64,000 bases of DNA from VBCG01 sp044226535 (GTDB lineage: Bacteria; Pseudomonadota; Gammaproteobacteria; Burkholderiales; Casimicrobiaceae): NCBI GenBank assembly GCA_044226535.1, contig JBGAGT010000012.1, positions 96,042 to 160,041 of the forward strand, given 5' to 3'. A model generated the notes under the pieces. It saw only the letters and a program-made list of their open reading frames with translations, searched no databases and was not told the DNA's origin. A program made the position numbers and the translations under genes. Positions 1 to 9,337 of the stretch are shown in pieces; the stretch's first letter is position 1; each line of letters begins with the position of its first letter.

Positions 1-1
1 G

Positions 2-403
2 CGGGGTGATTGGGGTCAGGATCCGGCCGCGAGGACGTTCCAGGCCCTTCGGATTTTCGTGAATCGCGAACTGGACGAGCTCGAGGCCGCGCTGCCCGCA
101 GCGGTGTCCCGCCTCGCCCCCGGCGGCCGCCTCGCGGTCGTGAGCTTCCACTCGCTCGAGGACCGCATCGTCAAGCGCTTCATCGCCGCGCATTCGCGGC
201 CCTGGCGCGGCGACGCGCGGCTCGCGCGCGTGCCGCTGCGCGACGACGAGCTGCCGCAGCCGCCGCTCGCCGCGGTGGGCCGCGCCATCAAGGCCGGCGA
301 CGCCGAGCTCGACGCCAACCCGCGCGCGCGCAGCGCCGTGCTGCGCGTCGCCGAGCGCAGCGCCGCGCCGCTGCCGCGCGATTTCGCGGAGCGCGTGGCG
401 TGA
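2..403 (+). CDS. rsmH: 16S rRNA (cytosine(1402)-N(4))-methyltransferase RsmH, 3' end only
   Basis: C-terminal part of RsmH (MraW), which methylates C1402 of 16S rRNA using S-adenosylmethionine; the 5' part lies outside the window. The frame is open from base 2 and reads the family signature ARTFQALRIFVNRELDELE, followed by GGRLAVVSFHSLEDRIVK and a C-terminal ARSAVLRVAER, all diagnostic of RsmH. An ATG at base 59 is internal to the conserved helix and is not the start. It is the usual second gene of dcw clusters, and its TGA overlaps the GTG start of ftsL, implying translational coupling. Confidence 0.93.
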   Translation, partial: RGDWGQDPAARTFQALRIFVNRELDELEAALPAAVSRLAPGGRLAVVSFHSLEDRIVKRFIAAHSRPWRGDARLARVPLRDDELPQPPLAAVGRAIKAGDAELDANPRARSAVLRVAERSAAPLPRDFAERVA

Positions 404-672
404 CGCGCGTCAACCTCGTGCTGCTCGCGCTGGTCGTCGCCAGCGCGCTGTCGCTGGTCGCCTCGCGCCACCAGTCGCGCAAGCTCTTCGTCGACCTCGA
501 GCGCGCGCAGGCCGAGGCGCGCGCCTTCGACGTCGAGTACGGCAAGCTGCTGCTCGAGCAGTCGACCTGGGGCATGCCGGCGCGCGTGGAGAAGATCGCG
601 CGCGAGCAGCTCGGCATGCGGCTGCCCGACGCCGCGCACGTGCAGGTCGTGGGAACGGGGGGCGCGAAATGA
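400..672 (+). CDS. ftsL: cell division protein FtsL
   Basis: Small bitopic division protein of 90 residues that forms the FtsQLB complex at the septum and passes the activation signal to FtsW/FtsI. I chose the GTG at 400 because it overlaps the rsmH stop (GTGA) and gives a typical FtsL: a short cytoplasmic tail, one membrane helix (about residues 5-23, VNLVLLALVVASALSLVAS), then a coiled-coil-like periplasmic stretch and the family sequence EQSTWGMPARVEKIAREQLG near the end. The ftsI ATG overlaps its stop by 4 bases. Recognition rests on position and these motifs. Confidence 0.9.
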   Translation: MTRVNLVLLALVVASALSLVASRHQSRKLFVDLERAQAEARAFDVEYGKLLLEQSTWGMPARVEKIAREQLGMRLPDAAHVQVVGTGGAK

Positions 673-2402
673 AGGACGCGCGCACGCGCGGCGCCAAGTC
701 CTCGCCCGTCCCCGAGCTGCCCGGCCGGCGCGCCATGCTCGCCTTCGGCCTGATCGCGCTGGCCTTCGCCGTGCTCGCGGGCCGCGCGCTGTATTTGCAG
801 GGCATCGACAACGCCTTCCTGCAGGAGCGCGGCGCGGCGCGTTATTCGCGCGAGATCGCCGTGCCGGCGCACCGCGGCCGCATCCTCGACCGATTCGGCG
901 ACCCGCTGGCGATCTCCACGCCGGTCAAGTCGCTGTGGGCCTTCCCGCAGCAGCTCGACGCCGACGCCGCGAGCCTCGCGAAGCTCGCGCGGGTGCTCGA
1001 CACCACGCCGCAGGCGCTGAAGAAGCGCATCAGCGCCGCCGACGACTTCGTCTACCTCGCGCGCGAGGTCTCGCCCGAGGTGGCCGAGCGCGCGCTGGCG
1101 CTCGGCTTGCGCGGCGTGAACGACGAGAACGCCTATCGGCGCTACTACCCCGGCGGCGAGGTGACGAGCCACATCGTCGGCTTCACCGGCGACCGCGACG
1201 CGGGCCAGGAAGGCATGGAGCTCGCGCAGCAGGCGTGGCTCGCCGGCGTGCCGGGCTCGCGGCGGGTGATCGTCAACCGCCGCGGCGAGGTCGTCGAGGA
1301 CGTCGCGTCCATCCGTGCCCCGCAGGAAGGGCGCGACCTGCAGCTCGCGATCGACTCGCGCCTGCAGTACCTCGCCTTCCGCGAGCTGAAGGCGGCGATC
1401 GAGGCCAACAAGGCCAAGGCCGGGGGCCTCGTGATCCTCGACACGCACACCGGCGAGATCCTCGCGCTCGCCAACTGGCCGACCTACAACCCCAACAGCC
1501 GCGAGCGCAGCGCGCGCGAGCGCATGCGCAACCGCGCGCTCACCGACGTGTTCGAGCCTGGCTCGACGTTGAAGCCCTTCACCATCGCCGCGGCGCTCGA
1601 GGCCGGCAAGGTCCGCCCCGACACACTGATCGACACCCACGGCGGCGTGATGACCATCGGCAGCGCGACCATCCACGACGCGCACAAGGAGGGCGTGCTG
1701 ACGGTCTCGCAGGTGATCCAGAAGTCCTCGAACATCGGCGCCGCGCAGATCGCGTTGAAGCTCCCCGCGCAGACGATGTGGCAGGAGCTCTCCGACGCAG
1801 GCTTCGGCAGCGCGCCGAAGACCGGCTTCCCCGGCGAGGTCTCCGGGCGGCTGCGCCCCGCCAAGACCTGGAAGCCCATCGAGCAGGCGACGATCAGCTA
1901 CGGCCACGGCATCTCGGTGAGCCTCGTGCAGCTCGCGCACGCCTACACGCTGTTCGCGGGCGACGGCGACTTGAAGCCCGTCACGCTGCTTCGCACCACC
2001 GGCAAGGTCGCGGGCAAGCCGGTGATCTCCGCCAGGACCGCGGCCGAGGTGCGCGCCATGCTCGAGTCGGTCACGCGCCCCGGCGGCACCGCGCCGCGCG
2101 CGCAGGTCCCCGGCTACCGCGTCGCCGGCAAGACCGGCACGGCGCACAAGCTTCAGGGCCACGTCTACGTCGACAAGTACGTCGCATCCTTCGTCGGCTT
2201 CGCGCCGGTGTCCGACCCGCGGCTCGTGGTCGCGGTGATGATCGACGAGCCGGCGGGCGCCTACTACGGCGGCGACGTCGCGGCCCCCGTGTTCGCCAGC
2301 GTCATGGGCGGCGCGCTGCGCATGCTCGGCGTTCCCACCGACGCGCCCGTCGACAACGTCGTGCTGCCCCCCGACGACGCGCGCGTGCGGGAGGAGACAT
2401 GA
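669..2402 (+). CDS. ftsI: peptidoglycan D,D-transpeptidase FtsI (penicillin-binding protein 3)
   Basis: Septal transpeptidase of 577 residues that cross-links peptidoglycan during division, working with FtsW. It has a cytoplasmic tail, one membrane anchor (about residues 23-43), a PBP dimerisation domain and a C-terminal transpeptidase domain. The three penicillin-binding motifs are intact: S299-T-L-K302 (acyl-ester serine), S353-S-N355 and K488-T-G. The start overlaps ftsL by 4 bases. The stop overlaps an ATG (2399) that opens a short frame through the downstream repeats; I treat that frame as spurious. Beta-lactams target this family. Confidence 0.97.
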   Translation: MKDARTRGAKSSPVPELPGRRAMLAFGLIALAFAVLAGRALYLQGIDNAFLQERGAARYSREIAVPAHRGRILDRFGDPLAISTPVKSLWAFPQQLDADAASLAKLARVLDTTPQALKKRISAADDFVYLAREVSPEVAERALALGLRGVNDENAYRRYYPGGEVTSHIVGFTGDRDAGQEGMELAQQAWLAGVPGSRRVIVNRRGEVVEDVASIRAPQEGRDLQLAIDSRLQYLAFRELKAAIEANKAKAGGLVILDTHTGEILALANWPTYNPNSRERSARERMRNRALTDVFEPGSTLKPFTIAAALEAGKVRPDTLIDTHGGVMTIGSATIHDAHKEGVLTVSQVIQKSSNIGAAQIALKLPAQTMWQELSDAGFGSAPKTGFPGEVSGRLRPAKTWKPIEQATISYGHGISVSLVQLAHAYTLFAGDGDLKPVTLLRTTGKVAGKPVISARTAAEVRAMLESVTRPGGTAPRAQVPGYRVAGKTGTAHKLQGHVYVDKYVASFVGFAPVSDPRLVVAVMIDEPAGAYYGGDVAAPVFASVMGGALRMLGVPTDAPVDNVVLPPDDARVREET

Positions 2403-2404
2403 GC

Positions 2405-2550
2405 ACCGCCGGGCCGCCCCAAGGTGCTCGCCCCCCCGTGGGGGGAGGCGAGCGCAGCTCGCTCCGGGGGGAGTCCACGTGCACCGCCGGGCCGCCCCAA
2501 GGTGCTCGCCCCCCGTGGGGGGAGGCGAGCGCAGCTCGCCTCGGGGGGAA
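2405..2550 (+). repeat. tandem pair of GC-rich palindromic repeats between ftsI and murE
   Basis: Two copies of about 68 bases, starting at 2405 and 2483 (period 78), nearly identical. Each reads: CCGGGCCGCCCCAAGG, a C-tract/G-tract hairpin (CCCCCCGTGGGGGG), a second small hairpin GCGAGC-GCA-GCTCGC, and a closing GGGGGGA. A related copy lies before murG (9269-9337) and an inverted degenerate one at the end of murB (12719-12771). The closing G-run of the second copy sits just before the murE ATG and may act as its ribosome binding site. The family resembles REP-type elements; no transposase is nearby. Confidence 0.85.
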
Positions 2551-2553
2551 GAG

Positions 2554-4026
2554 ATGAGCACTGCCGGCTCCCACGCCGCCGCGGCGATCATGGCGCGCCT
2601 CGCGCAGGCGGGTGCCACGCCGCGCGCCATCACCGCCGACTCGCGCGCGGTGGTCGCCGGCAGCGCGTTCGCCGCGTTCCCCGGCCTGCGCGCCGACGGC
2701 CGCGCCTTCATCGGCGACGCCATCGCGCGCGGCGCGCAAGCCGTGCTCTGGGACGACGAGCGCTTCGCCTGGCGCACCGAATGGCAGCTGCCCAACGTCG
2801 CGGTGCCGCAGCTGCGCCAGCGGCTCGGCGACATCGCCGACTTCATCTACGGCAGCCCCTCGCAGGAGCTGTGGATGGTCGGCGTCACGGGCACCAACGG
2901 CAAGACCTCGAGCGCGCACTGGATCGCCTCGTCGCTCAACGCGCTCGGCCGGCGCACGGCGCTGCTCGGCACGTTGGGCAACGGCTTTCCCGGGATGCTG
3001 GCGCCCGCCGGCAACACCACGCCCGACGCGGCCTCGCTGCAGGCGATGCTCGCGCGGCTGCGCAGCGAGGGCGCGCAGGCCGTGGCGATGGAGGTCTCGT
3101 CGCACGGGCTCGACCAGGGGCGGGTCAATGGCGTGGCCTTCGACGTCGCGCTGTTCACCAACCTCACGCGCGACCACCTCGACTACCACGAGACCATGGC
3201 CGCCTACGGCAACGCCAAGGCGCGCCTGTTCGAGTTCCCGGGCCTGCGCACCGCGGTGATCAACGTCGACGACGCCTTCGGCACGCACCTCGCCGAGCGC
3301 GCGCGTGCGCGCGGCCTGCGCGTGATCGGCTACGGGCGCGCCGCGGGCGACGTGCACGCCAGCGCGGTGGGATTCGGCGAAGGCGGCATGTCCATCGACG
3401 TGGTCACGCCGGCGGGGACCGGCAGCCTCGACGTCGCGGTGGTCGGCGACTTCAACGTCATGAACCTCCTCGGCACGCTCGGCGTGCTGCTGGCGAGCGA
3501 CGTCGAGCTGATCGACGCGCTGGCGGTGATGCACGAGCTCCAAGCGCCTCCCGGGCGCATGCAGCGCTTCGGCGGTCGCGGCCTGCCGCAGGTCGTCGTC
3601 GACTACGCGCACACGCCCGACGCGCTGGAGAAGGCGCTGTCGGCGCTGCGCGCTTCGGTGGCGGTGGGCGGCGCGCTGTGGGTGGTGTTCGGCGCGGGCG
3701 GCGACCGCGATCCCGGCAAGCGCCCGGAGATGGGCGCGGTGGCTGCCGCGCGCGCGGACCGCATCGTCGTCACCAGCGACAACCCGCGCGGCGAGCCCCC
3801 CGCCGACATCGCCGACGCGGTGGCGCGCGGCGTGTCCGACGCCGGCAAGCACGCGCGCATCGAGCTCGACCGCGCGCGCGCCATCGAGGCGGCGATCGCC
3901 GAGGCGGACCTGGGTGACGTGGTGCTGATCGCCGGCAAGGGCCACGAGGACTACCAGGAAATCGCCGGCGAGCGCCATCCCTTTTCCGACGCCGAAGCCG
4001 CCGCGCGCGCGCTGGCGCGGCGCTGA
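2554..4026 (+). CDS. murE: UDP-N-acetylmuramoyl-L-alanyl-D-glutamate--2,6-diaminopimelate ligase MurE
   Basis: Cytoplasmic ATP-dependent ligase of 490 residues that adds the third amino acid to the peptidoglycan stem peptide. The Mur ligase ATP site GTNGKT is at 113-118, followed by VSSHGLDQGRV and NLTRDHLDYH. D409-N-P-R412 is the motif associated with meso-diaminopimelate specificity, as expected in a Gram-negative. I chose the ATG at 2554 because it follows GGGGGGAAGAG and matches the family start; an in-frame ATG at 2479 would only add 25 residues translated from the repeat. murF begins 4 bases after the stop. Confidence 0.96.
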   Translation: MSTAGSHAAAAIMARLAQAGATPRAITADSRAVVAGSAFAAFPGLRADGRAFIGDAIARGAQAVLWDDERFAWRTEWQLPNVAVPQLRQRLGDIADFIYGSPSQELWMVGVTGTNGKTSSAHWIASSLNALGRRTALLGTLGNGFPGMLAPAGNTTPDAASLQAMLARLRSEGAQAVAMEVSSHGLDQGRVNGVAFDVALFTNLTRDHLDYHETMAAYGNAKARLFEFPGLRTAVINVDDAFGTHLAERARARGLRVIGYGRAAGDVHASAVGFGEGGMSIDVVTPAGTGSLDVAVVGDFNVMNLLGTLGVLLASDVELIDALAVMHELQAPPGRMQRFGGRGLPQVVVDYAHTPDALEKALSALRASVAVGGALWVVFGAGGDRDPGKRPEMGAVAAARADRIVVTSDNPRGEPPADIADAVARGVSDAGKHARIELDRARAIEAAIAEADLGDVVLIAGKGHEDYQEIAGERHPFSDAEAAARALARR

Positions 4027-4030
4027 TGCG

Positions 4031-5485
4031 ATGCCGATGATGGACACCGCCACCGCCGCCCGCCTGGTGCAGGGACGCCCGATCGGCCCCAACGCCGCGT
4101 TCACGCGCGTGTCCACGGACTCGCGCACCCTGGCGCCGGGCGAGCTCTTCGTCGCCCTCGCCGGCGAGCGCTTCGACGGCCACGACCACGTCGACGCGGC
4201 GTTCCTGCGTGGCGCGGCCGCGGCGATGGTCGACGCGGCCCGCGCGGATCGCCTGTCGGGCGCTGCCGCGGCTGCTCCCCACGGCGCCTCGGCGGGTGCC
4301 CCCGCCGGCGCCTCCACCGGCGCGGCGCGCAGCCTGGTGGCCGTCCGCGACACCACGGCGGCGCTGGGCGCGCTGGCGGCGGGCTGGCGCGCACGCTTCG
4401 CCATCCCGCTGTGCGTCGTCACCGGCAGCAACGGCAAGACCACCACCAAGGAAATGCTGGCGGCGATGCTGCGGGCGCAGTGGGGATCCGAAGCGGTGCT
4501 CGCCACGCGCGGCAACTTCAACAACGCCATCGGCCTGCCGCTGACGCTGCTGGCGCTGCGCGCGCCGCACCGCGCCGCGGCGATCGAGCTCGGCATGAAC
4601 CATCGCGGCGAGACGCGCGTGCTGGCGGCGATCGCCGCGCCGACCATCGCCGTCGTCAACAACGCGCAGCGCGAGCACCAGGAATTCATGGCCGGCGTGG
4701 CCGCGGTCGCGGCCGAGCATGCCGACGCGATCCGCGCCCTGCCGCGCGGCGAGGGCGTCGCGGTGTTCAACGCCGACGACGCGCACGCCGGCACCTGGCG
4801 CGACGCCGCGCGCGAGGCCGGGGTGCGCGCGCTGTCCTTCGGCCTCGCTGCGACGGCGGACGTGCGTGGCATCGTGCGCGCGGCCGACGCGCAGGGCAGC
4901 ACGCTCGAGGTCGCGCTGCCGGACGGCGAGCGCTTCACGCTGCGCGTGCCGCTGCCCGGCGAGGCGATGCAGCGCAACGCGCTCGCCGCGGCCGCCGCGG
5001 CCCACGCGGCGGGCGTCGCGCCGAAGGCGATCGCCGAGGGGCTCGCGGGGTTCCGCGCCGTCGCCGGGCGGCTCGCCATCCGCGAAGCCGGCGGCGCCAC
5101 GATCATCGACGACAGCTACAACGCCAATCCCGACTCGGTGCGCGCCGGCATCGACGTGCTGGCGAGCGCGGCGGCGCCGCGCGTGCTGGTGCTGGGCGAC
5201 ATGGGCGAGGTCGGGCAGGAAGGCCCGCGCTGGCATCGCGAGGCCGGCACCTATGCGCGCGAGCGCGGCGTGGCGCGGCTCCTCGCGCTGGGCGAGGCGA
5301 CGCGCGACACGGTGGCGGCGTTCGGCGAGGGCGCGCGGCATTTCGACGACGTCGAGTCGCTGGTCGCCGCGTTGCGGCCGCTGCCGGCCGGCGCCACGGT
5401 GCTGGTGAAGGGCTCGCGCTTCATGCGCATGGAGCGCGTCGTCGCGGCGCTGGCCGGCGAGGACGCCGGCGGAGGGGCGCACTGA
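4031..5485 (+). CDS. murF: UDP-N-acetylmuramoyl-tripeptide--D-alanyl-D-alanine ligase MurF
   Basis: Adds D-Ala-D-Ala to UDP-MurNAc-tripeptide in the cytoplasm, completing the pentapeptide precursor. The 484-residue product has the N-terminal Mur domain, the ATP site TGSNGKTTTKEM, the family stretch ATRGNFNNAIGLPL, and the late motif IDDSYNANPDS. An Ala/Gly/Pro-rich insertion (4258-4325) lies between the N-terminal domain and the ATP-binding domain. An ATG at 4037 is an alternative start. The stop overlaps the mraY start (TGATG). Confidence 0.96.
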   Translation: MPMMDTATAARLVQGRPIGPNAAFTRVSTDSRTLAPGELFVALAGERFDGHDHVDAAFLRGAAAAMVDAARADRLSGAAAAAPHGASAGAPAGASTGAARSLVAVRDTTAALGALAAGWRARFAIPLCVVTGSNGKTTTKEMLAAMLRAQWGSEAVLATRGNFNNAIGLPLTLLALRAPHRAAAIELGMNHRGETRVLAAIAAPTIAVVNNAQREHQEFMAGVAAVAAEHADAIRALPRGEGVAVFNADDAHAGTWRDAAREAGVRALSFGLAATADVRGIVRAADAQGSTLEVALPDGERFTLRVPLPGEAMQRNALAAAAAAHAAGVAPKAIAEGLAGFRAVAGRLAIREAGGATIIDDSYNANPDSVRAGIDVLASAAAPRVLVLGDMGEVGQEGPRWHREAGTYARERGVARLLALGEATRDTVAAFGEGARHFDDVESLVAALRPLPAGATVLVKGSRFMRMERVVAALAGEDAGGGAH

Positions 5486-6636
5486 TGCTGCTGTGGCTCG
5501 CCGACCTCCTCGCCCGCGACGTGCGCGCCTTCAACGTCGTCGGCTACATCACGCTGCGCGCGGTGTTCGCCTGCATGACCGCGCTGGTGATCTCCTTCGT
5601 CGTCGGGCCGCGCATGATCATGCTGCTGACACGCATGAAGATCGGCCAGTCGGTGCGCGACGACGGCCCGCAGACCCACCTCACCAAGGCCGGCACGCCG
5701 ACCATGGGCGGCGCGCTGATCATCGTGTCCATCGTCATCACCACGCTCTTGTGGGGCGACCTCGGCAACCGCTTCGTGTGGGTGGTGCTGCTCGTCACCA
5801 CGGGCTTCGGCGCGGTGGGCTGGGTGGACGACTACCGCAAGGTCGTGCGCCGCAACCCCAAGGGGCTGTCGGCGCGCGCCAAGTTCGGGCTGCTGTCGCT
5901 GATCGGGCTCGTCGCCTCGGTCTACCTCGCCTTCGCGATCTCGGCGCCCGCCAACGTTCCCGTGTCGCAGCTCTTCGCCGACTGGGCGCGCGCGGGCTTC
6001 GCGCTGTCGCTGTCGCCGCGCGCCGACTTCATCGTGCCCTTCTTCAAGACGGTGAGCTACCCGCTCGGCATCCTGGGGTTCGTGCTGCTCACCTACTTCG
6101 TGATCGTCGGCACCAGCAACGCGGTCAACCTGACCGACGGCCTCGACGGCCTCGCCATCATGCCCACGGTGATGGTCGGCAGCGCGCTCGGCGTGTTCGC
6201 CTACGTGGTCGGCAACGCGGTGTTCGCGCGCTACCTGCAGTTCCCCTACATCCCCGGCGCCGGCGAGCTCGCGGTGATCTGCGGCGCCATGGCGGGCGCG
6301 GGACTGGGCTTCCTGTGGTTCAACGCCTATCCCGCCGAGGTGTTCATGGGCGACGTCGGCGCGCTGGCGCTGGGCGGCGCCCTCGGCACCATCGCCGTGA
6401 TCGTGCGCCAGGAGATCGTGCTGCTGGTGATGGGCGGGGTGTTCGTGGTCGAGACGCTGTCGGTGATCGTGCAGGTCGCGTCGTTCCGGCTCACCGGCAA
6501 GCGCGTGTTCCGCATGGCGCCGATCCACCACCATTTCGAGCTGAAGGGCTGGAAGGAGACGCAGGTCGTCGTGCGCTTCTGGATCATCACCATGCTGCTC
6601 GTGCTCGCGGGCCTTTCCACGCTCAAGCTGCGATGA
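5485..6636 (+). CDS. mraY: phospho-N-acetylmuramoyl-pentapeptide-transferase MraY
   Basis: Integral membrane enzyme of 383 residues that transfers phospho-MurNAc-pentapeptide to undecaprenyl phosphate, giving lipid I. It shows about ten hydrophobic helices and the catalytic signatures VDDYRK, NAVNLTDGLDGLA, VFMGDVGALALGG and PIHHHFELKGW. The length is usual for betaproteobacterial MraY. Its start overlaps the murF stop and its stop overlaps the murD ATG, so it is translationally coupled on both sides. Confidence 0.97.
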   Translation: MLLWLADLLARDVRAFNVVGYITLRAVFACMTALVISFVVGPRMIMLLTRMKIGQSVRDDGPQTHLTKAGTPTMGGALIIVSIVITTLLWGDLGNRFVWVVLLVTTGFGAVGWVDDYRKVVRRNPKGLSARAKFGLLSLIGLVASVYLAFAISAPANVPVSQLFADWARAGFALSLSPRADFIVPFFKTVSYPLGILGFVLLTYFVIVGTSNAVNLTDGLDGLAIMPTVMVGSALGVFAYVVGNAVFARYLQFPYIPGAGELAVICGAMAGAGLGFLWFNAYPAEVFMGDVGALALGGALGTIAVIVRQEIVLLVMGGVFVVETLSVIVQVASFRLTGKRVFRMAPIHHHFELKGWKETQVVVRFWIITMLLVLAGLSTLKLR

Positions 6637-8018
6637 ACGGCGACTTCCGCGACCGCAACGCCGTCGTGCTCGGCGCAGGGCTCACCGGGCGCTCGCTGGC
6701 GCGCTTCCTGCGCCGCCACGGCGCGCGCGTGCGCATCGCCGACAGCCGCGACACGCTGCCGGACGGCGCGCGCGTGCTCGCCGAGCTCCCCGGCGTGCCG
6801 GTCGAGACGGGCGCCTTCGTCGCCGCGACCTTCGCCGGCGCGGACCTCATCGCCATCAGCCCGGGCCTCGCAAGGCTGCAGCCGGCGATCCAGGAGGCCG
6901 TCGCGGCGGGCGCCGAGCTGGTCGGCGACGTCGAGCTCTTCGCGCGCGCGCTGCCGGTGCAGCAGAAGCTCCTCGCCATCACCGGGACCAACGGCAAGAC
7001 CACCACCACCGCGCTCGCCGGCGCGCTCACCGCGGCCGCGGGCCTTTCGACGGTCGTCGCCGGCAACATCGGCACCGCGGTGCTCGACGCGCTGGCGCCG
7101 ATCGAGGATGCGCGCGGGCGCTGGCCCGACGTGTTCGTGCTCGAGCTCTCGAGCTACCAGCTCGAGACCACGAGCTCGCTCGCGCCCACCGCCGCGGCCG
7201 TGCTGAACGTCTCCGCCAACCACCTCGACCGCTACGAGGGCATCGCCGACTACGCCGCCGCCAAGGCGCGCATCCTCGCGCGCGCCGGCGTGGCGATCCT
7301 CAACCGCGACGACCCCATCGTGCGCCTGATGCGCCGCCGCGGCGGCACCGTTCAGACCTTCGGCGCCTCGGTGCCGCAGAGCGAGGAGGAATGGGGCCTC
7401 GTGCCGCGCCCCGACGGCGAATGGCTGGCGCGCGGCGGCGAGCTGATCGTGCCGGCGCAGTCGCTCGGGCTGGTCGGCCGCCACAACGCGCTCAACGCGC
7501 TGGCGGCGCTGGCGCTCGCCAGCGCGGTGGCGCGCATCCTGCCGCCGGTGCGCGAGGCGCTGAAGGCCTTCGGCGGCCTGCCGCACCGCATGCAGGCCGT
7601 CGCCGAGGCAGGTGGCGTCGCCTGGATCGACGACTCCAAGGCGACCACCGTGGCCGCCACCGAGGCGGCGCTCGCCGGGCTATCGCGCCCCGTGGTGCTG
7701 ATCGCCGGTGGCGACGGCAAGGGCCAGGGCTTCGCGCCCCTCAAGGGCCCCGTCGACGCGCACTGCCGCGCCGTGCTGCTGATCGGGCGCGACGCCCCGC
7801 ACCTCCAGCGCGCGCTCGAAGGCTCGCGCGCCGCGGTCGAGATGTGCGGCACGCTCGAGGACGCCGTGGCGCGCGCCGCGGCGCTCGCGCGCGCGGGCGA
7901 CGTGGTGCTGCTGTCGCCGGCCTGCGCGAGCCTCGACCAGTTCGCCAACTACGAGGCGCGCGGCACGCGCTTCGCCGAGCTCGCGCGCGCCGCCATCGCC
8001 GAGGTCGACCATGCGTAA
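6633..8018 (+). CDS. murD: UDP-N-acetylmuramoylalanine--D-glutamate ligase MurD
   Basis: Cytoplasmic ligase of 461 residues that adds D-glutamate to UDP-MurNAc-L-Ala. The N-terminal nucleotide-binding fold begins VVLGAGLTGRSLARF. The ATP site is ITGTNGKTTTTAL, followed by LELSSYQLE, NVSANHLDRY and, near the C-terminus, WIDDSKATTVAATEAAL and LLSPACASLDQFANYEARG, all typical of MurD. It overlaps mraY by 4 bases and ftsW by 8. Confidence 0.96.
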   Translation: MNGDFRDRNAVVLGAGLTGRSLARFLRRHGARVRIADSRDTLPDGARVLAELPGVPVETGAFVAATFAGADLIAISPGLARLQPAIQEAVAAGAELVGDVELFARALPVQQKLLAITGTNGKTTTTALAGALTAAAGLSTVVAGNIGTAVLDALAPIEDARGRWPDVFVLELSSYQLETTSSLAPTAAAVLNVSANHLDRYEGIADYAAAKARILARAGVAILNRDDPIVRLMRRRGGTVQTFGASVPQSEEEWGLVPRPDGEWLARGGELIVPAQSLGLVGRHNALNALAALALASAVARILPPVREALKAFGGLPHRMQAVAEAGGVAWIDDSKATTVAATEAALAGLSRPVVLIAGGDGKGQGFAPLKGPVDAHCRAVLLIGRDAPHLQRALEGSRAAVEMCGTLEDAVARAAALARAGDVVLLSPACASLDQFANYEARGTRFAELARAAIAEVDHA

Positions 8019-9258
8019 CCGCGTGGCCGAGACCGGCAGCATCGCCGCCAGCGTGCGGCCGCGCGTGGGCACGCGCGCGCCGCTGCGCGCGTCCACCAAC
8101 CCGCGCAGCATGCTGGCCTACGACGTGTCGCTGGCGTGGACCGCGCTGCTGCTGCTCGCCATCGGCCTGGTGATGGTGTACTCGGCGTCGATCGCCTCGG
8201 CCGAGGCCACCGCGCACACCGGCTACCGCAGCTGGTACTTCCTCGCGCGCCACGCGACCTTCCTGGCGCTCGGGCTCCTGTCCGCGGCGATCGCCTTCCA
8301 GGTGCCCGTGTCGGCCTGGCAGAAGCTCGCGCCCTGGGGCTTCGCGTTCGCGACGCTGATGCTGGTGCTGGTGCTGGTGCCCGGCATCGGCAAGAGCGTC
8401 AACGGCTCGCGGCGCTGGATCTCGCTGGTGGTGGTCAACGTCCAGCCCTCCGAGTTCATGAAGCTCGCCGCGGTGCTCTATGCCGCGAGCTACGCGGTGC
8501 GCAAGGCGGCATTCCTGCACGCCGAGCAGCCGCTGCGCCAGACGCTCACGCGCGGCTTCCTGCCGCTGTTCGCGGTGATGGCGCTGGTGGGGGGCTTGCT
8601 GCTGCTCGAGCCCGACTTCGGCGCCTTCGTGGTGATCGTGGCCATCGGCTTCGGCATCCTGTTCCTCGGCGGGCTCGACTGGCGCCTCTTCGTCGGGCTG
8701 TCGGCACTGCTGCCGGTGGCGCTGGGCGCGATCCTCGTGGCCGCGCCCTACCGCCTGCAGCGGCTGACCGCCTTCCTCGATCCCTGGTCGGACCCGCTCG
8801 GCAAGGGCTACCAGCTCACCCACTCGCTGATCGCCTTCGGCCGCGGCGAGTGGCTGGGCGTGGGGCTCGGCGCCAGCGTGGAGAAGCTCCTCTACCTGCC
8901 CGAGGCGCACACCGACTTCCTGCTCGCCGTGATCGCCGAGGAACTGGGCTTCGCCGGCGTGCTCGCGGTGATCGCGCTGTTCGTATGGCTGTTCTACCGC
9001 GCCTACGCCGTCGGCCGCCAGGCCGCGCGGCTTTCGCGTCCGTTCGCGGCGCTGTGCGCGCAGGGCATCGGCGTATGGCTCGGCGTGCAGACCTTCATCA
9101 ACATCGGCGTCAACGTCGGCCTCCTGCCCACCAAGGGCCTCACGCTGCCGCTGCTCTCCTTCGGCGGCAGCGGCATCATCGCCAATTGCGTCGCGGTCGC
9201 GCTGCTGCTGCGCATCGACTACGAGAACCGCCGCCTGCTGCGGGGGTTCACGGCGTGA
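8011..9258 (+). CDS. ftsW: SEDS-family septal peptidoglycan glycosyltransferase FtsW
   Basis: Polytopic membrane protein of 415 residues that polymerises lipid II at the septum together with FtsI. It has a long positively charged cytoplasmic tail (about 35 residues), then about ten membrane helices. The SEDS landmarks are NGSRRWISL, VQPSEFMKLA, LLEPDFGAF (catalytic Asp in the family), LGKGYQLTHSLIA, EAHTDFLLAVIAEELGF and LPLLSFGGSGII. It starts inside the murD 3' end; a repeat separates it from murG. Confidence 0.95.
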   Translation: MRNRVAETGSIAASVRPRVGTRAPLRASTNPRSMLAYDVSLAWTALLLLAIGLVMVYSASIASAEATAHTGYRSWYFLARHATFLALGLLSAAIAFQVPVSAWQKLAPWGFAFATLMLVLVLVPGIGKSVNGSRRWISLVVVNVQPSEFMKLAAVLYAASYAVRKAAFLHAEQPLRQTLTRGFLPLFAVMALVGGLLLLEPDFGAFVVIVAIGFGILFLGGLDWRLFVGLSALLPVALGAILVAAPYRLQRLTAFLDPWSDPLGKGYQLTHSLIAFGRGEWLGVGLGASVEKLLYLPEAHTDFLLAVIAEELGFAGVLAVIALFVWLFYRAYAVGRQAARLSRPFAALCAQGIGVWLGVQTFINIGVNVGLLPTKGLTLPLLSFGGSGIIANCVAVALLLRIDYENRRLLRGFTA

Positions 9259-9268
9259 GCGGGCGCGG

Positions 9269-9337
9269 CGCCGGGCCGTCCCAAGCCGCGTGCCCCCCTT
9301 TGGGGGGAGGCGCGCGAAGCGCGCTTCGGGGGGAGCC
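9269..9337 (+). repeat. GC-rich palindromic repeat between ftsW and murG
   Basis: Single copy of the family seen at 2405-2550, with the same order of parts: CCGGGCCGTCCCAAG, a C-run facing a G-run (CCCCCCTTTGGGGGG), a second palindrome GCGCGCGAAGCGCGC, and a closing CGGGGGGAG. It fills nearly all of the 79-base gap between the two genes. GGGGGGAG ends 3 bases before the murG ATG, so the repeat supplies the purine-rich sequence that would have to act as the ribosome binding site. Confidence 0.85.

Noticed and set aside
2399..2557. Short frame starting at the ATG that overlaps the ftsI stop (begins MSTAGPPQGARPP)
   Set aside because: It encodes only the two repeat copies and repeats its own sequence; the overlap with ftsI is coincidental or a remnant of the old murE start.
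288..5482. Very long antisense open frames opposite ftsI, murE and murF (up to more than 900 codons)
   Set aside because: They mirror the sense codons of conserved genes, are rich in Arg, Ala, Gly and His without family motifs, and arise from the scarcity of stop codons in GC-rich DNA.
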